This document shows, one piece after another, positions 50,700-58,394 of a stretch of 64,000 nt of DNA. The stretch's first letter is position 1, and each line of letters starts with the position of its first letter. The stretch is taken from positions 166,003 to 230,002 of the forward strand of contig NZ_BMVB01000001.1 of NCBI RefSeq assembly GCF_014650495.1, given 5' to 3'. The position numbers and the translations under genes were made by a program. Below the pieces are notes generated by a model that worked only from the letters and a program-made list of their open reading frames with translations, was not told the origin of the DNA and did no database searches. The stretch is from Streptomyces cinnamoneus (GTDB lineage Bacteria; Actinomycetota; Actinomycetes; Streptomycetales; Streptomycetaceae).

Positions 50700-52868
50700 G
50701 TGAACCACGTACCTGACCCCAACAATCAGGAAACGGACGCCCAGTTACCCGACCAGGGCAACGAGCCGGTCGCCGAGGTAGTCGACCTCGGCAAGGCCCG
50801 TACCGCCCGCACCGAGCCCGAGCCGCCCGCCACTGCGGCTGACCCGGATGCGGTGGTGATGGTGGACGGCTCGGACGTGCCCGGCCCGGCGTTCCTGGAA
50901 CGGCTGATGAGGGCCAAGCGCCGTCCGGTGATCCCCTCGTGGCTCAGGTCGCGGGCGGAGCTGGAGACGGCGGCGAAGTGGGCCGGCAGCCACTACGGTC
51001 ACCTGGCCGCGTACCACGTGTGGCGCTCCCCGGTCTATGCCGTCCGCCTGGCCGTGCAGGCCCCCCGCGGCACGGCCCGGTTCGTGGGCGACACTCTGCG
51101 GTGGGTCGCCGACGCCGAGGGCGAACCGGTGCGCCTGGCCGCGGTGCGGCGCGAGGACGCCGGGGAGTACCTGCGACTGTCGCGCCAGCGTGACGGCCGC
51201 GTCCGCCTGCGCACGCTCGTGACGGTCCTGGCCTGCATCATTGGCCTGGGGGCCGCTGTGGCCCTGTACGTACTGGCACCGGGATGGCTGCAGGCGGTAT
51301 CGCTCAGTGCCTTGGTCCTGGCTCTCGGGGTGGCCGGTACCCCGGCCGACGCACCGGTCATCACACGGGCCGTGGAGACGCCGAAGGCACAGAAGCTGAC
51401 GAGCGACATCGTCCTGCGGGCCCTGGGTGCTCTGGGGATCGCGGCCATTAACCAGGCGCAGGCCAAGGGCCGGGAAGGCTTCACCTTCACCGCTCCCATC
51501 ACCCGCGACGGGCCCGGCTGGCGCGCCGAGGGCGACCTGCCGTACGGCGTGACGGTCACGGACGTCATCGACAAGCGGGACAAGCTCGCCTCCGGCCTGC
51601 GCCGGCCGCTGGGCTGCGTGTGGCCCGAGGCAGTACCCGAAGAGCACACCGGGCGCCTGGTGCTGTGGGTCGGGGATCAGGACATGGCCAAGGCCAAGAA
51701 GCCGACGTGGCCGCTGCTGAAGGGCGGCAGCGTCGACCTGTTCAAGTCCGCCCCGTACGGCACCGATCAACGTGGCCGCTGGGTTGAGGTCACGTTGATG
51801 TACATCTCCGGCATCATCGGCGCGATCCCCCGCATGGGTAAGACGTTCCTGCTCCGTCTCCTCCTGCTCGTGGCCTCTCTCGACCCGCGGGCCGAGCTGC
51901 ACATCTACGACCTGAAGGGCACCGGTGACCTCGGACCGCTGGAGCGCGTGGCCCACAGCTACCGTGCAGGCGACGACGAAGAGGACATCCAGTACGCCTT
52001 GCGCGACCTGCGGGCCCTGCGCGAGGAACTGCGCCGACGGGCGAAAGTGATCCGTGGCCTGCCGCGGGACCTGTGCCCGGAGTCGAAGGTCACCAGCGAC
52101 CTGGCCAACCGCAAGGGGCTTGGCCTGCATCCGGTCGTGGCCGGTGTCGACGAGTGCCAGGTGTGGTTCGAGCACCCCGAGCACGGCAAGGAATTCGAGG
52201 AGATCTGCACCGACCTCGTCAAACGCGGCCCTGCCCTCGGGATCACGCTCCTGCTGGCCACCCAGAGGCCGGACGCCAAGGCCCTGCCCACCGGCATCTC
52301 CGCCAACGCCTCGGCACGCTGGTGCCTGAAGGTCATGGGCCAGCTGGAGAACGACATGGTGCTGGGCACCTCCGCCTACAAGCGGGGCGTGCGGGCGACG
52401 ATGTTCGCCTGGGCCGACAAGGGCATCCACTACTTCGTCGGCGAAGGCTCCGACGCCCGCATCGTCGGCTCGGTCTACATCGACGCCCCCACCGCCGACC
52501 TCATTGCCTGCCGCGCCTACAAGCTCCGCGAGGCCGCCGGCACCCTCTCCGGCCACGCCCTCGGCGACGAGCCGGCCCCGGACGAGACCGCCGCCTACGA
52601 CCTGCTGCGCGACATCGCCGCGGTGGTACCGGCCGCGGAGCCGAAGGTGTGGAACGAAACCGTGGTGACCCGCCTGGAAGAGCTCCGGCCCGACGTGTAC
52701 GCCGGATGGGCAGCCGAGCAGCTGACCGCCGCCCTGAAACCGTTCGGGATCGAGACGGTCCAGATTGGCCGCCGCGTGGAGGGCAAGGTCGTCAACCGAC
52801 GAGGCATCGTCCGCGCCGACGTCGCCGCCGCAATCGCAGAGCGTGACGGAAGCCAGGACGCTGGTTGA
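50700..52868 (+). CDS. TraB-type conjugal DNA translocase (FtsK/SpoIIIE)
   Basis: This 722-aa motor pumps double-stranded element DNA between mycelial cells. Two helices lie at about residues 172-210. The ATPase has Walker A GAIPRMGKTFLLR (about 374-386), then IYDLKGTGDLGPL, Walker B region VVAGVDECQVWF (about 480-490) and LLATQRPDAKALPTGISANAS. The C terminus (about 650-715) is a winged-helix-like domain expected to read the clt site. GTG 50700 follows GGAAGGA. A palindrome cluster immediately downstream is a clt candidate. Confidence 0.92.
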   Translation: MNHVPDPNNQETDAQLPDQGNEPVAEVVDLGKARTARTEPEPPATAADPDAVVMVDGSDVPGPAFLERLMRAKRRPVIPSWLRSRAELETAAKWAGSHYGHLAAYHVWRSPVYAVRLAVQAPRGTARFVGDTLRWVADAEGEPVRLAAVRREDAGEYLRLSRQRDGRVRLRTLVTVLACIIGLGAAVALYVLAPGWLQAVSLSALVLALGVAGTPADAPVITRAVETPKAQKLTSDIVLRALGALGIAAINQAQAKGREGFTFTAPITRDGPGWRAEGDLPYGVTVTDVIDKRDKLASGLRRPLGCVWPEAVPEEHTGRLVLWVGDQDMAKAKKPTWPLLKGGSVDLFKSAPYGTDQRGRWVEVTLMYISGIIGAIPRMGKTFLLRLLLLVASLDPRAELHIYDLKGTGDLGPLERVAHSYRAGDDEEDIQYALRDLRALREELRRRAKVIRGLPRDLCPESKVTSDLANRKGLGLHPVVAGVDECQVWFEHPEHGKEFEEICTDLVKRGPALGITLLLATQRPDAKALPTGISANASARWCLKVMGQLENDMVLGTSAYKRGVRATMFAWADKGIHYFVGEGSDARIVGSVYIDAPTADLIACRAYKLREAAGTLSGHALGDEPAPDETAAYDLLRDIAAVVPAAEPKVWNETVVTRLEELRPDVYAGWAAEQLTAALKPFGIETVQIGRRVEGKVVNRRGIVRADVAAAIAERDGSQDAG

Positions 52869-52874
52869 CCCGGC

Positions 52875-52966
52875 GGGGCCGCTATCGCTAGCAGCGCACC
52901 CCGCTAACGTTAGCGGCCCCGCTAGCACCCCACGTATGCCCTGATCAGGCTGCTAGCGGATAGCGG
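52875..52966. other. Palindrome cluster after traB (candidate clt locus)
   Basis: In the 92 bp starting 6 bp past the traB stop there are several nested dyads. GGGGCCGCTA (52875-52884) pairs with TAGCGGCCCC (52911-52920). CCGCTAACGTTAGCGG (52901-52916) is a perfect 16-bp palindrome. CCGCTATCGCTAGCAGC (52879-52895) is an inverted copy, bar one base, of 52949-52966. GCTAGC recurs three times. In pSVH1-type plasmids the TraB-recognition clt lies at this position. Confidence 0.65.
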
Positions 52967-53009
52967 CCTTCCCTGAGCGCGCCCCGAAAACCGTCCGGGA
53001 GGCTCCTCC

Positions 53010-53261
53010 ATGCCCTTCTCGCTCGCCGCTATACCCGCCCTGCTGTTCATCACCCTCAGTTACGCGGTGCTGTGTGTGGTCGGCCCGTTCGGGACCTGCC
53101 GCAAGTGCCGCGGCTTCGGCTTCGCCATGACCACCGACCGCAAGGGACGCCCCAAGCGCGGCAAGCACTGCCGTCGCTGCGACGGCCACGGCATCCGCAT
53201 CCGCGTCGGCCGCCACCTGTGGAACCGCTGGTCGCGCACCTACCGCGACGGCACCCGCTAA
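53010..53261 (+). CDS. Small membrane protein with DnaJ-like zinc finger
   Basis: This 83-aa protein has an N-terminal helix (about residues 4-27), then CRKCRGFGF and CRRCDGHGI, two CxxCxGxG motifs as in DnaJ zinc fingers, and a basic C terminus. GGGAGG precedes the ATG. It lies in the spread-gene cluster behind traB. The metal site is clear; the partner is unknown. Confidence 0.8.
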   Translation: MPFSLAAIPALLFITLSYAVLCVVGPFGTCRKCRGFGFAMTTDRKGRPKRGKHCRRCDGHGIRIRVGRHLWNRWSRTYRDGTR

Positions 53262-53294
53262 CCACCCCACGCCCTGCCTCAAGGAGGTCTCCTC

Positions 53295-53483
53295 ATGGGC
53301 GTCACTGTCTCGCTGGTCGCTCTCTACGGCCTGGTCCTGTTCTTCCTGCTGCGCTCGAAGTCCCTCGGCTACGGCTCCGCGTTCATCGCCATCATGTTCG
53401 GCTTCTCCCTCGCCTCCACCGGCGCCGCGGGGCCCGTGAACGAGCTCACCACCGCTGTCGTCAACGCCATCGGCAATCTCTGA
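53295..53483 (+). CDS. Small hydrophobic protein (Spd-like)
   Basis: This 62-aa protein has two hydrophobic segments (about residues 4-19 and 28-44) and little else (VNELTTAVVNAIGNL at the end). AAGGAGG precedes the ATG. Size, hydrophobicity and position after traB match small spread proteins of Streptomyces conjugative elements. Confidence 0.78.
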   Translation: MGVTVSLVALYGLVLFFLLRSKSLGYGSAFIAIMFGFSLASTGAAGPVNELTTAVVNAIGNL

Positions 53484-53497
53484 GAGAGGCCAGGCCC

Positions 53498-54106
53498 GTG
53501 AACGAACCCATCGTCGCCCGCCACTGGCTCGCCATCGCAGCCCCGAAAGCAGGGCCGGCCGTGGCCACGTCCACCGTGCTCATCCTCGGCCGCATCTGGA
53601 ACGCCAACGGCGCCCAGCACAGCATCGGCGACGCCGCGTTGATGACCGTCCTGGCCGCCGCGGCCGCCGGAGCCGGCGTCGCCTCCTCCACGGGCTGGGC
53701 GGGGGACCGCGTCATCGCCGGAACCGCGTTCGCCACCTCCGGTGCTCTCGCCCTGGCCGGGGTCGCCGGATACGCCGACGGCCTCTCCCTGCCCCTGCTC
53801 CTGTGGGCCCTGGCCACCGCCATCGCCTACGGCATCGCCGCCCGCCACTGGCGCACCGACCGCCGCAAAACCATCGGCTACCAGCGCCACACCGCCCTGC
53901 AGCGCGAGCAGCACGCCCACGTCGAACGCGTCGAAGCCCTGCGCGCCGGCGCCCAGATCGAAGTCGCTCGCGAAGGCGCCGTCTACGCCACCGCCCTCGC
54001 CCAAGCGCTCACCGCCCGGGCCGCGCTGCCCGGCTTCGACCCTGCCGCACTCACCCACACCGGCCTGCCTGAACTCCCCGCCCTCGACATCACCAAGGAG
54101 ATCTGA
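53498..54106 (+). CDS. SpdB-like membrane protein
   Basis: This 202-aa protein has three or four hydrophobic helices in residues 15-120 (TSTVLILGRIWNANG, LMTVLAAAAAGAGVAS, LLLWALATAIAYGIAA). A charged helical tail follows (QREQHAHVERVEALRAGAQIEVAREG). It resembles SpdB proteins that help spread plasmids through septa in recipient mycelium. GTG 53498 has AGAGAGG upstream. It is closely linked to the genes on each side. Confidence 0.8.
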   Translation: MNEPIVARHWLAIAAPKAGPAVATSTVLILGRIWNANGAQHSIGDAALMTVLAAAAAGAGVASSTGWAGDRVIAGTAFATSGALALAGVAGYADGLSLPLLLWALATAIAYGIAARHWRTDRRKTIGYQRHTALQREQHAHVERVEALRAGAQIEVAREGAVYATALAQALTARAALPGFDPAALTHTGLPELPALDITKEI

Positions 54107-54107
54107 C

Positions 54108-54278
54108 GTGGACGTCGACCCGGAAGAGATCGTGACCGTGGAAATGTGCTGGGACAACGGCGGATGGATGCCAAACCTCTACAGCCGCAACATCACCCGC
54201 CGCCAGCTCACCCACCTGCTCACGAAGCTCGACGAGCTGGCAGACGCCACCGACGAAGCCCAGGAGCGGACCGCATGA
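54108..54278 (+). CDS. Small hypothetical AICE protein
   Basis: This 56-aa acidic protein starts from GTG with CAAGGAG upstream: VDVDPEEIVTVEMCWDNGG, then a helix TRRQLTHLLTKLDELADATDEAQE. It begins 1 bp past the previous stop, and its own stop overlaps the next start (ATGA). No family recognised. Confidence 0.72.
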   Translation: MDVDPEEIVTVEMCWDNGGWMPNLYSRNITRRQLTHLLTKLDELADATDEAQERTA

Positions 54279-54559
54279 GTCGCCGCTCCCTGCCCCGACT
54301 GCGCATACAGCGCACCACCTGGCCCCGCCCGGCACTGATCCTCACCGACACCCCCCAGCCCGACTGCCGTACGTGCGACGGCACCGGCGGCATTGAGCAC
54401 CCCTACGGCCACCCGGAGACCGGCGAATACGACGGCTCTGACTGGGAGCCCTGCAGCTGCTGGAACCAGGCCCGCCGCTGGGTCCTGCTACCGCTGCCGC
54501 ACCTGCCCCGCCGTCGACAGCGCCAGGGCACCGGCTACAGCAACGAACCGCCGTTCTGA
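54275..54559 (+). CDS. Small Cys-containing AICE protein
   Basis: This 94-aa basic protein has CRTCDGTGGIEHPYGHPETGEYDG and then PCSCW, a zinc-finger-like cluster, between arginine-rich ends. It is translationally coupled to the 56-aa gene. Typical of AICE operons; role unknown. Confidence 0.75.
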   Translation: MSRRSLPRLRIQRTTWPRPALILTDTPQPDCRTCDGTGGIEHPYGHPETGEYDGSDWEPCSCWNQARRWVLLPLPHLPRRRQRQGTGYSNEPPF

Positions 54560-54575
54560 CCCGGAAGGAACCCTC

Positions 54576-55094
54576 ATGTTCGAGATCCGCGTCATCTGCG
54601 ACCCCGCCGACGCCGACACCATCGCCAAGACATTGTTCGGCACGTTTACGATCGGCCAGATCCGCCAACAGCCGACCCGCGACGGAAAGCGCCTGCGGCT
54701 GTACATCACCGCCGACCACCAACTGCGCGACGACGCCTACACCGACGCGCCGCCGATCGCGTACGAGCTGGCCTACTTCATGGAGTTGGCCTCCCGTCTC
54801 GACAAAACCGGCGACCACACGCCCGACGTTGAGCGTGAGCTTCTGCTCCGTAAGGCGGTGCTCCTGGACCGCATGGCCATGGAGGAGGCCGTCGTCTCGT
54901 CCTCGCTGGCTGCCGAGATGGCGGCCGAGAACGCCGAAGTCGCTGCCATCGCTCTGTCGATCTTTGACAGCTCCGAGGAGGGTCTCTTCTGGGGCGGGGA
55001 GTACGGGCCCAGTGACCCACTGTGGGCCCGGACCAGCTACCGCGGCTACGTCCGCCAGGAGTACGCCGCCTGGCTCCACAACCGGCGCTCCTAG
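54576..55094 (+). CDS. Hypothetical AICE protein
   Basis: This 172-aa protein has FEIRVICDPADADTIAKTLFGTF, a strand-helix start. A strand-rich part follows (RLRLYITADHQL), then a long helical region (SRLDKTGDHTPDVERELLLRKAVLLDRMAMEEAVVSSSLAAEMAAE). GGAAGGA precedes the ATG. No family recognised. It is followed by the second conserved leader hairpin and the methyltransferase gene. Confidence 0.75.
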   Translation: MFEIRVICDPADADTIAKTLFGTFTIGQIRQQPTRDGKRLRLYITADHQLRDDAYTDAPPIAYELAYFMELASRLDKTGDHTPDVERELLLRKAVLLDRMAMEEAVVSSSLAAEMAAENAEVAAIALSIFDSSEEGLFWGGEYGPSDPLWARTSYRGYVRQEYAAWLHNRRS

Positions 55095-55102
55095 ATATGC
55101 CC

Positions 55103-55140
55103 GGGGCGGTCGCTTCTCACCACAAGACCGCGACCGCCCC
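55103..55140 (+). other. Conserved leader hairpin, copy 2
   Basis: GGGGCGGTCGC (55103-55113) pairs perfectly with GCGACCGCCCC (55130-55140) around a 16-base loop nearly identical to copies 1 and 3. It is followed by GTCCCTTCGACAGGAACAGG and the methyltransferase ribosome site. Confidence 0.85.
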
Positions 55141-55174
55141 GGCTCCCGTCCCTTCGACAGGAACAGGAGATCCT

Positions 55175-56596
55175 GTGCTGACCCTGACCGACCTGTTCTG
55201 CGGCGCCGGCGGTTCATCCACGGGCGCTGTCACCGTGCCAGGCGTACGGGTGCGCATGGCCGCCAACCACGCCCGGCATGCCGTCGACACTCACCAGGCC
55301 AACCACCCCGACGCCGACCATGACTGTGCTGACCTTTCCCAGGTCGACCCCCGCCGCTACCCCACCACCGACATCCTGTGGGCCTCCCCGGAGTGCACCA
55401 ACCACTCCATTGCCAAAGGGCGGCGCCGCGGTCACGGCGGGCACGAGGACGGGCTGTTCGCCGAAGACGGCACAGACGAGGCCGCGATCCGCTCCCGGGC
55501 CACCATGCACGACGTCCCCCGCTTCGCCGAAGCCCACCGCTACCGCGCGATCATCGTGGAGAACGTCGTCGACGCCTACTGGTGGGGACCCGAACAGGCC
55601 CCCGGGGCCGCCTTTCAGGCATGGCTGTCCGCACTTCACGCCTGGGGCTACGAGCACCACATCGTGTGGATGAACTCCATGCACGCCGCCCGCTTCGGCC
55701 CCGCCGCACCGCAGTCCCGCGACCGCATGTACGTGGTCCTGTGGCGCAGGGGCGAGCGACGGCCCGACTTCGACAAGTGGACCCGCCCCTCCGCCACCTG
55801 CCCCACCCATGGCCGCGTGCGCGCCATGCAGGCGTTCAAGCGTGCCGACCGGCGCTGGGGCCGCTACGGCAAGCGCGCCCAGTACCTGTGGCGCTGCCCC
55901 CGCACCGAGTGCCGCAACGTCGTGGTCGAGCCGGACGTACGGCCCGCCGGCGACGCCATCGACTGGGCCCTTCCGGCAACCGCGATCGGAGAGCGCAAGC
56001 GCCCGCTGGCGGTCGACACCATGCGCCGCATCAGGGCCGGGTTCACCGCCTTCTCCGAACCGCTCACCGTCCCCGTGGAAGGCCGGGACGGCAAGCGCGC
56101 CACCCCCACCTCTGCACCCCTGCGCACGGTCACCACTCGCAACGAGACCGGGCTGGCACTGCCGCCCTACATGGTCGAGCTCAGGGGCGGCAGTTCCTCG
56201 CACCGCGCCATCAGCGAGCCGCTGGCGACCGTGTGCGCCTCCGGCAACCACCACGGCATCGTCACGGCGCCGGACCTGGTCGTGCCGTACTACAGCAACG
56301 GCACCGCCCGGCCGGCCGCCCGGCCCATGCCCACCGTCACCACCGTGGAACGCCACGGCGCCCTGTACGGCGGGACGGTCACCTCGGTGGAGGAATGCCG
56401 CTTCCGGATGCTCGAACCCCACGAGTACGCGGCCGCCATGGCCTTCCCCGCCGACTACCGCCTGCTCGCCAACGACAAGCGCACCCGCGTCCTGATGCTC
56501 GGCAACGCCGTCACCCCGCCCGCAGCCCGCGACCTGGTCGCCATGGTCAGCGAAGCCATCACCGGCCAGAACCTCGAACCTGCCCCAGCCAGCTAG
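55175..56596 (+). CDS. C5-cytosine DNA methyltransferase (solitary)
   Basis: This 473-aa enzyme has motif I DLFCGAGGSSTGA, catalytic motif IV as WASPECTNHS (SPEC instead of the usual PPCQ, Cys kept), motif VI IVENVVDA, motif VIII QSRDRMYVVLW and motif X LGNAVTPPAARDLV. A variable target-recognition part with a CPTHG ... CPRTEC metal-like site lies in between. GTG 55175 has CAGGAG upstream. No restriction endonuclease is adjacent. On AICEs such enzymes probably protect incoming DNA from host restriction. Confidence 0.92.
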   Translation: MLTLTDLFCGAGGSSTGAVTVPGVRVRMAANHARHAVDTHQANHPDADHDCADLSQVDPRRYPTTDILWASPECTNHSIAKGRRRGHGGHEDGLFAEDGTDEAAIRSRATMHDVPRFAEAHRYRAIIVENVVDAYWWGPEQAPGAAFQAWLSALHAWGYEHHIVWMNSMHAARFGPAAPQSRDRMYVVLWRRGERRPDFDKWTRPSATCPTHGRVRAMQAFKRADRRWGRYGKRAQYLWRCPRTECRNVVVEPDVRPAGDAIDWALPATAIGERKRPLAVDTMRRIRAGFTAFSEPLTVPVEGRDGKRATPTSAPLRTVTTRNETGLALPPYMVELRGGSSSHRAISEPLATVCASGNHHGIVTAPDLVVPYYSNGTARPAARPMPTVTTVERHGALYGGTVTSVEECRFRMLEPHEYAAAMAFPADYRLLANDKRTRVLMLGNAVTPPAARDLVAMVSEAITGQNLEPAPAS

Positions 56597-56605
56597 GGAG
56601 GCCCC

Positions 56606-57073
56606 ATGTCCGTAGGCGAGACCTCGATCACCGTCGTCGGCAACCTCACCGGCGACCCCGAACTGCGCTTCACCCCGGCCGGAGTGGCCATGGCCCGCTT
56701 CACCGTCGCCTCCACACCCCGCAGCTTCGACAGGGACAGCGGACAGTGGACAGACGGAACATCGATGTTCCTGCGGTGCACCGCCTGGCGGGCCCTCGCC
56801 GAGAACATCGCCGCAAGTCTCGGCAAAGGCAATCGGGTCGTCGTCACCGGCCGGCTGCGCCAGCTCGACTGGGACACCGACAAGGGGGAGAAGCGCTCCA
56901 TGCTCGTCCTGGACGCTGACGACATCGGCCCCTCGCTGCGCTTCGCCACAGCCATGCCCAAGCGCGCCCAGACCACCGTTGCCCGCGGCTCCGCCGCAGA
57001 CGCATCCGCCCTTGCACCTGCTGCCCCGCAGGCGGCTCCCTCGCAGCCCGCATCCGACGAGCCCCCGTTCTAG
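56606..57073 (+). CDS. ssb: Single-stranded DNA-binding protein
   Basis: This 155-aa SSB has an OB fold at residues about 5-110 (ITVVGNLTGDPELRFTPAGVAMARFTVAST, FLRCTAWRALAENIAASLGKGNRVVVTGRL). An Ala/Pro/Ser-rich linker and the acidic tip DEPPF, which recruits replication partners, follow. GGGAGG precedes the ATG. It is an element-encoded paralogue of chromosomal ssb and supports element replication or transfer. Confidence 0.93.
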   Translation: MSVGETSITVVGNLTGDPELRFTPAGVAMARFTVASTPRSFDRDSGQWTDGTSMFLRCTAWRALAENIAASLGKGNRVVVTGRLRQLDWDTDKGEKRSMLVLDADDIGPSLRFATAMPKRAQTTVARGSAADASALAPAAPQAAPSQPASDEPPF

Positions 57074-57080
57074 ACACGCC

Positions 57081-57120
57081 CGAGGCGGTCGCCTCTCACC
57101 ACAAGACCGCGACCGCCTCG
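57081..57120 (+). other. Conserved leader hairpin, copy 3
   Basis: CGAGGCGGTCGC (57081-57092) pairs perfectly with GCGACCGCCTCG (57109-57120). Compared with copies 1 and 2 a G-C pair is replaced by A-T on both arms, a compensatory change. The loop and the downstream GTCCCTTCGACAGAAACAGG are conserved. It sits upstream of the primase gene. Confidence 0.85.
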
Positions 57121-57159
57121 GCTCCTTGTCCCTTCGACAGAAACAGGAGAACTCCCAGC

Positions 57160-58095
57160 ATGACCCAACCCACCCCGATTCCGCGAGTGGGCGCCATCAC
57201 GAACACCGACACCTACAACCCCCTGCTGGTCGAAGCCCTTCACGCTGCCGGGAACAGCTGGCCCGTCTTCCCGCTCATCCCCGGCGACAAGCGCCCCGCC
57301 CTGCACGGTGAGGAGCGCTGCCCGCGGACCGGCGCCTGCCTGGACGGGCATGTGAAGTGGGAGAACCGTGCCACCACCGACCCGATCCGCATCGGCCAGT
57401 GCTGGCAGACCGGTCCGTTCAACATCGGCATCGCCACCGGCCCGGCCGGGTTACTCGTCGTCGACCTGGACGTGCCGAAGGACAAGAGTATGAAGGACAT
57501 GCCTGACGGCATGACGGCCTTCAAAGCGCTCTGCGAGCGCGCCGGCGAGCCGCTGCCCACCACCCACACCGTGCGGACTCCCAGCGGCGGACGACACCTG
57601 TACTTCCACCCCCCGTGCAAGATCCGTCTCGGCAACACGGCCGGCAAACTCGCCTCGCTCATCGACACCCGCGGATGGGGCGGCTACGTCCTCGCCCCCG
57701 GCAGCACCACCGAACAGGGCACCTACGAGATCGTCGAGCACGCCCCCGTGGCGCCCATGCCCGAATGGCTGACCGCCGCCCTCACCCCCCGGCGACCCGG
57801 CACCCCCGTGACGATCCCTGCAGCGCGCAACGCCTCGGCCTACGCCGCGGCGGCGCTGCGCAACGAGGTGGCCAACGTGGTGAACGCGCCCGAGGGCACG
57901 CGCAACCGCACCCTCGTCCGGGCCGCACGCGCACTCGGGCGGCTGGTGAAGACCGGCGACCTCGCCCGCAGCGAAGTAGAGCAGGCTCTTAATCAGGGAG
58001 GGCAGGCGTGCGGACTGGGCGAACGCGAGTGCATCGCCGCGATCACTCACGCCCTGAACTGGTCCATCGCCAACAACCCGGGCCCGGCCTCATGA
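57160..58095 (+). CDS. Bifunctional primase/polymerase (Prim-Pol)
   Basis: This 311-aa protein has the AEP-type Prim-Pol domain at residues about 20-215. The metal-binding LLVVDLDVPKD carries two Asp, the HTVRTPSGGRHLYF motif carries the catalytic His, and DTRGWGGYVLAPGS carries the last acidic residue. The C-terminal helical part (about 225-300) may be a primase-C-like domain. A CAGGAGAA site precedes the ATG. It primes element replication, with the DUF3987 protein following it. Confidence 0.9.
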   Translation: MTQPTPIPRVGAITNTDTYNPLLVEALHAAGNSWPVFPLIPGDKRPALHGEERCPRTGACLDGHVKWENRATTDPIRIGQCWQTGPFNIGIATGPAGLLVVDLDVPKDKSMKDMPDGMTAFKALCERAGEPLPTTHTVRTPSGGRHLYFHPPCKIRLGNTAGKLASLIDTRGWGGYVLAPGSTTEQGTYEIVEHAPVAPMPEWLTAALTPRRPGTPVTIPAARNASAYAAAALRNEVANVVNAPEGTRNRTLVRAARALGRLVKTGDLARSEVEQALNQGGQACGLGERECIAAITHALNWSIANNPGPAS

Positions 58096-58394
58096 CCGGC
58101 CGCCCCACCACCTCCCCCATTAAGAGCACTCTCCCTCCCACGACACGGCGGAGCCTCGCCACAGGGCCGACACGCCCAACAGCGGTGGGCGCCCGAAGGG
58201 TCGTCGGCCGTCAGGCCGACCTTTCAGCTTGTTCTCCCGACGGGCAGCCGCGCGGCACGGCCACGGTGACCGGCATCTTGCCCGGCCTGCACGTCTGTAA
58301 CAAGGGAGCGCCTCTGGCCGACTGGTTGTGCGTCTGCGGCCACCACACCGCACCCACCACCCGTACGGCGACCGAAAGGAGGTCTGCGGCATGA
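58092..58394 (+). CDS. Small hypothetical protein between replication genes
   Basis: This 100-aa Thr/Arg-rich protein ends with LPGLHVCNKGAPLADWLCVCGHHTAP, a Cys/His cluster. Its ATG overlaps the primase stop (ATGA) and its stop overlaps the next gene start. Coupling on both sides supports it, but composition is odd and the N-terminal half looks disordered. Confidence 0.55.
   Translation: MTGRPTTSPIKSTLPPTTRRSLATGPTRPTAVGARRVVGRQADLSACSPDGQPRGTATVTGILPGLHVCNKGAPLADWLCVCGHHTAPTTRTATERRSAA

Noticed and set aside
46922-57120. Leader hairpins as ordinary intrinsic terminators
   Set aside because: They have no T run, lie just ahead of ribosome sites, and their loops and downstream sequence are conserved, which terminators do not need. 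Attenuation cannot be excluded.
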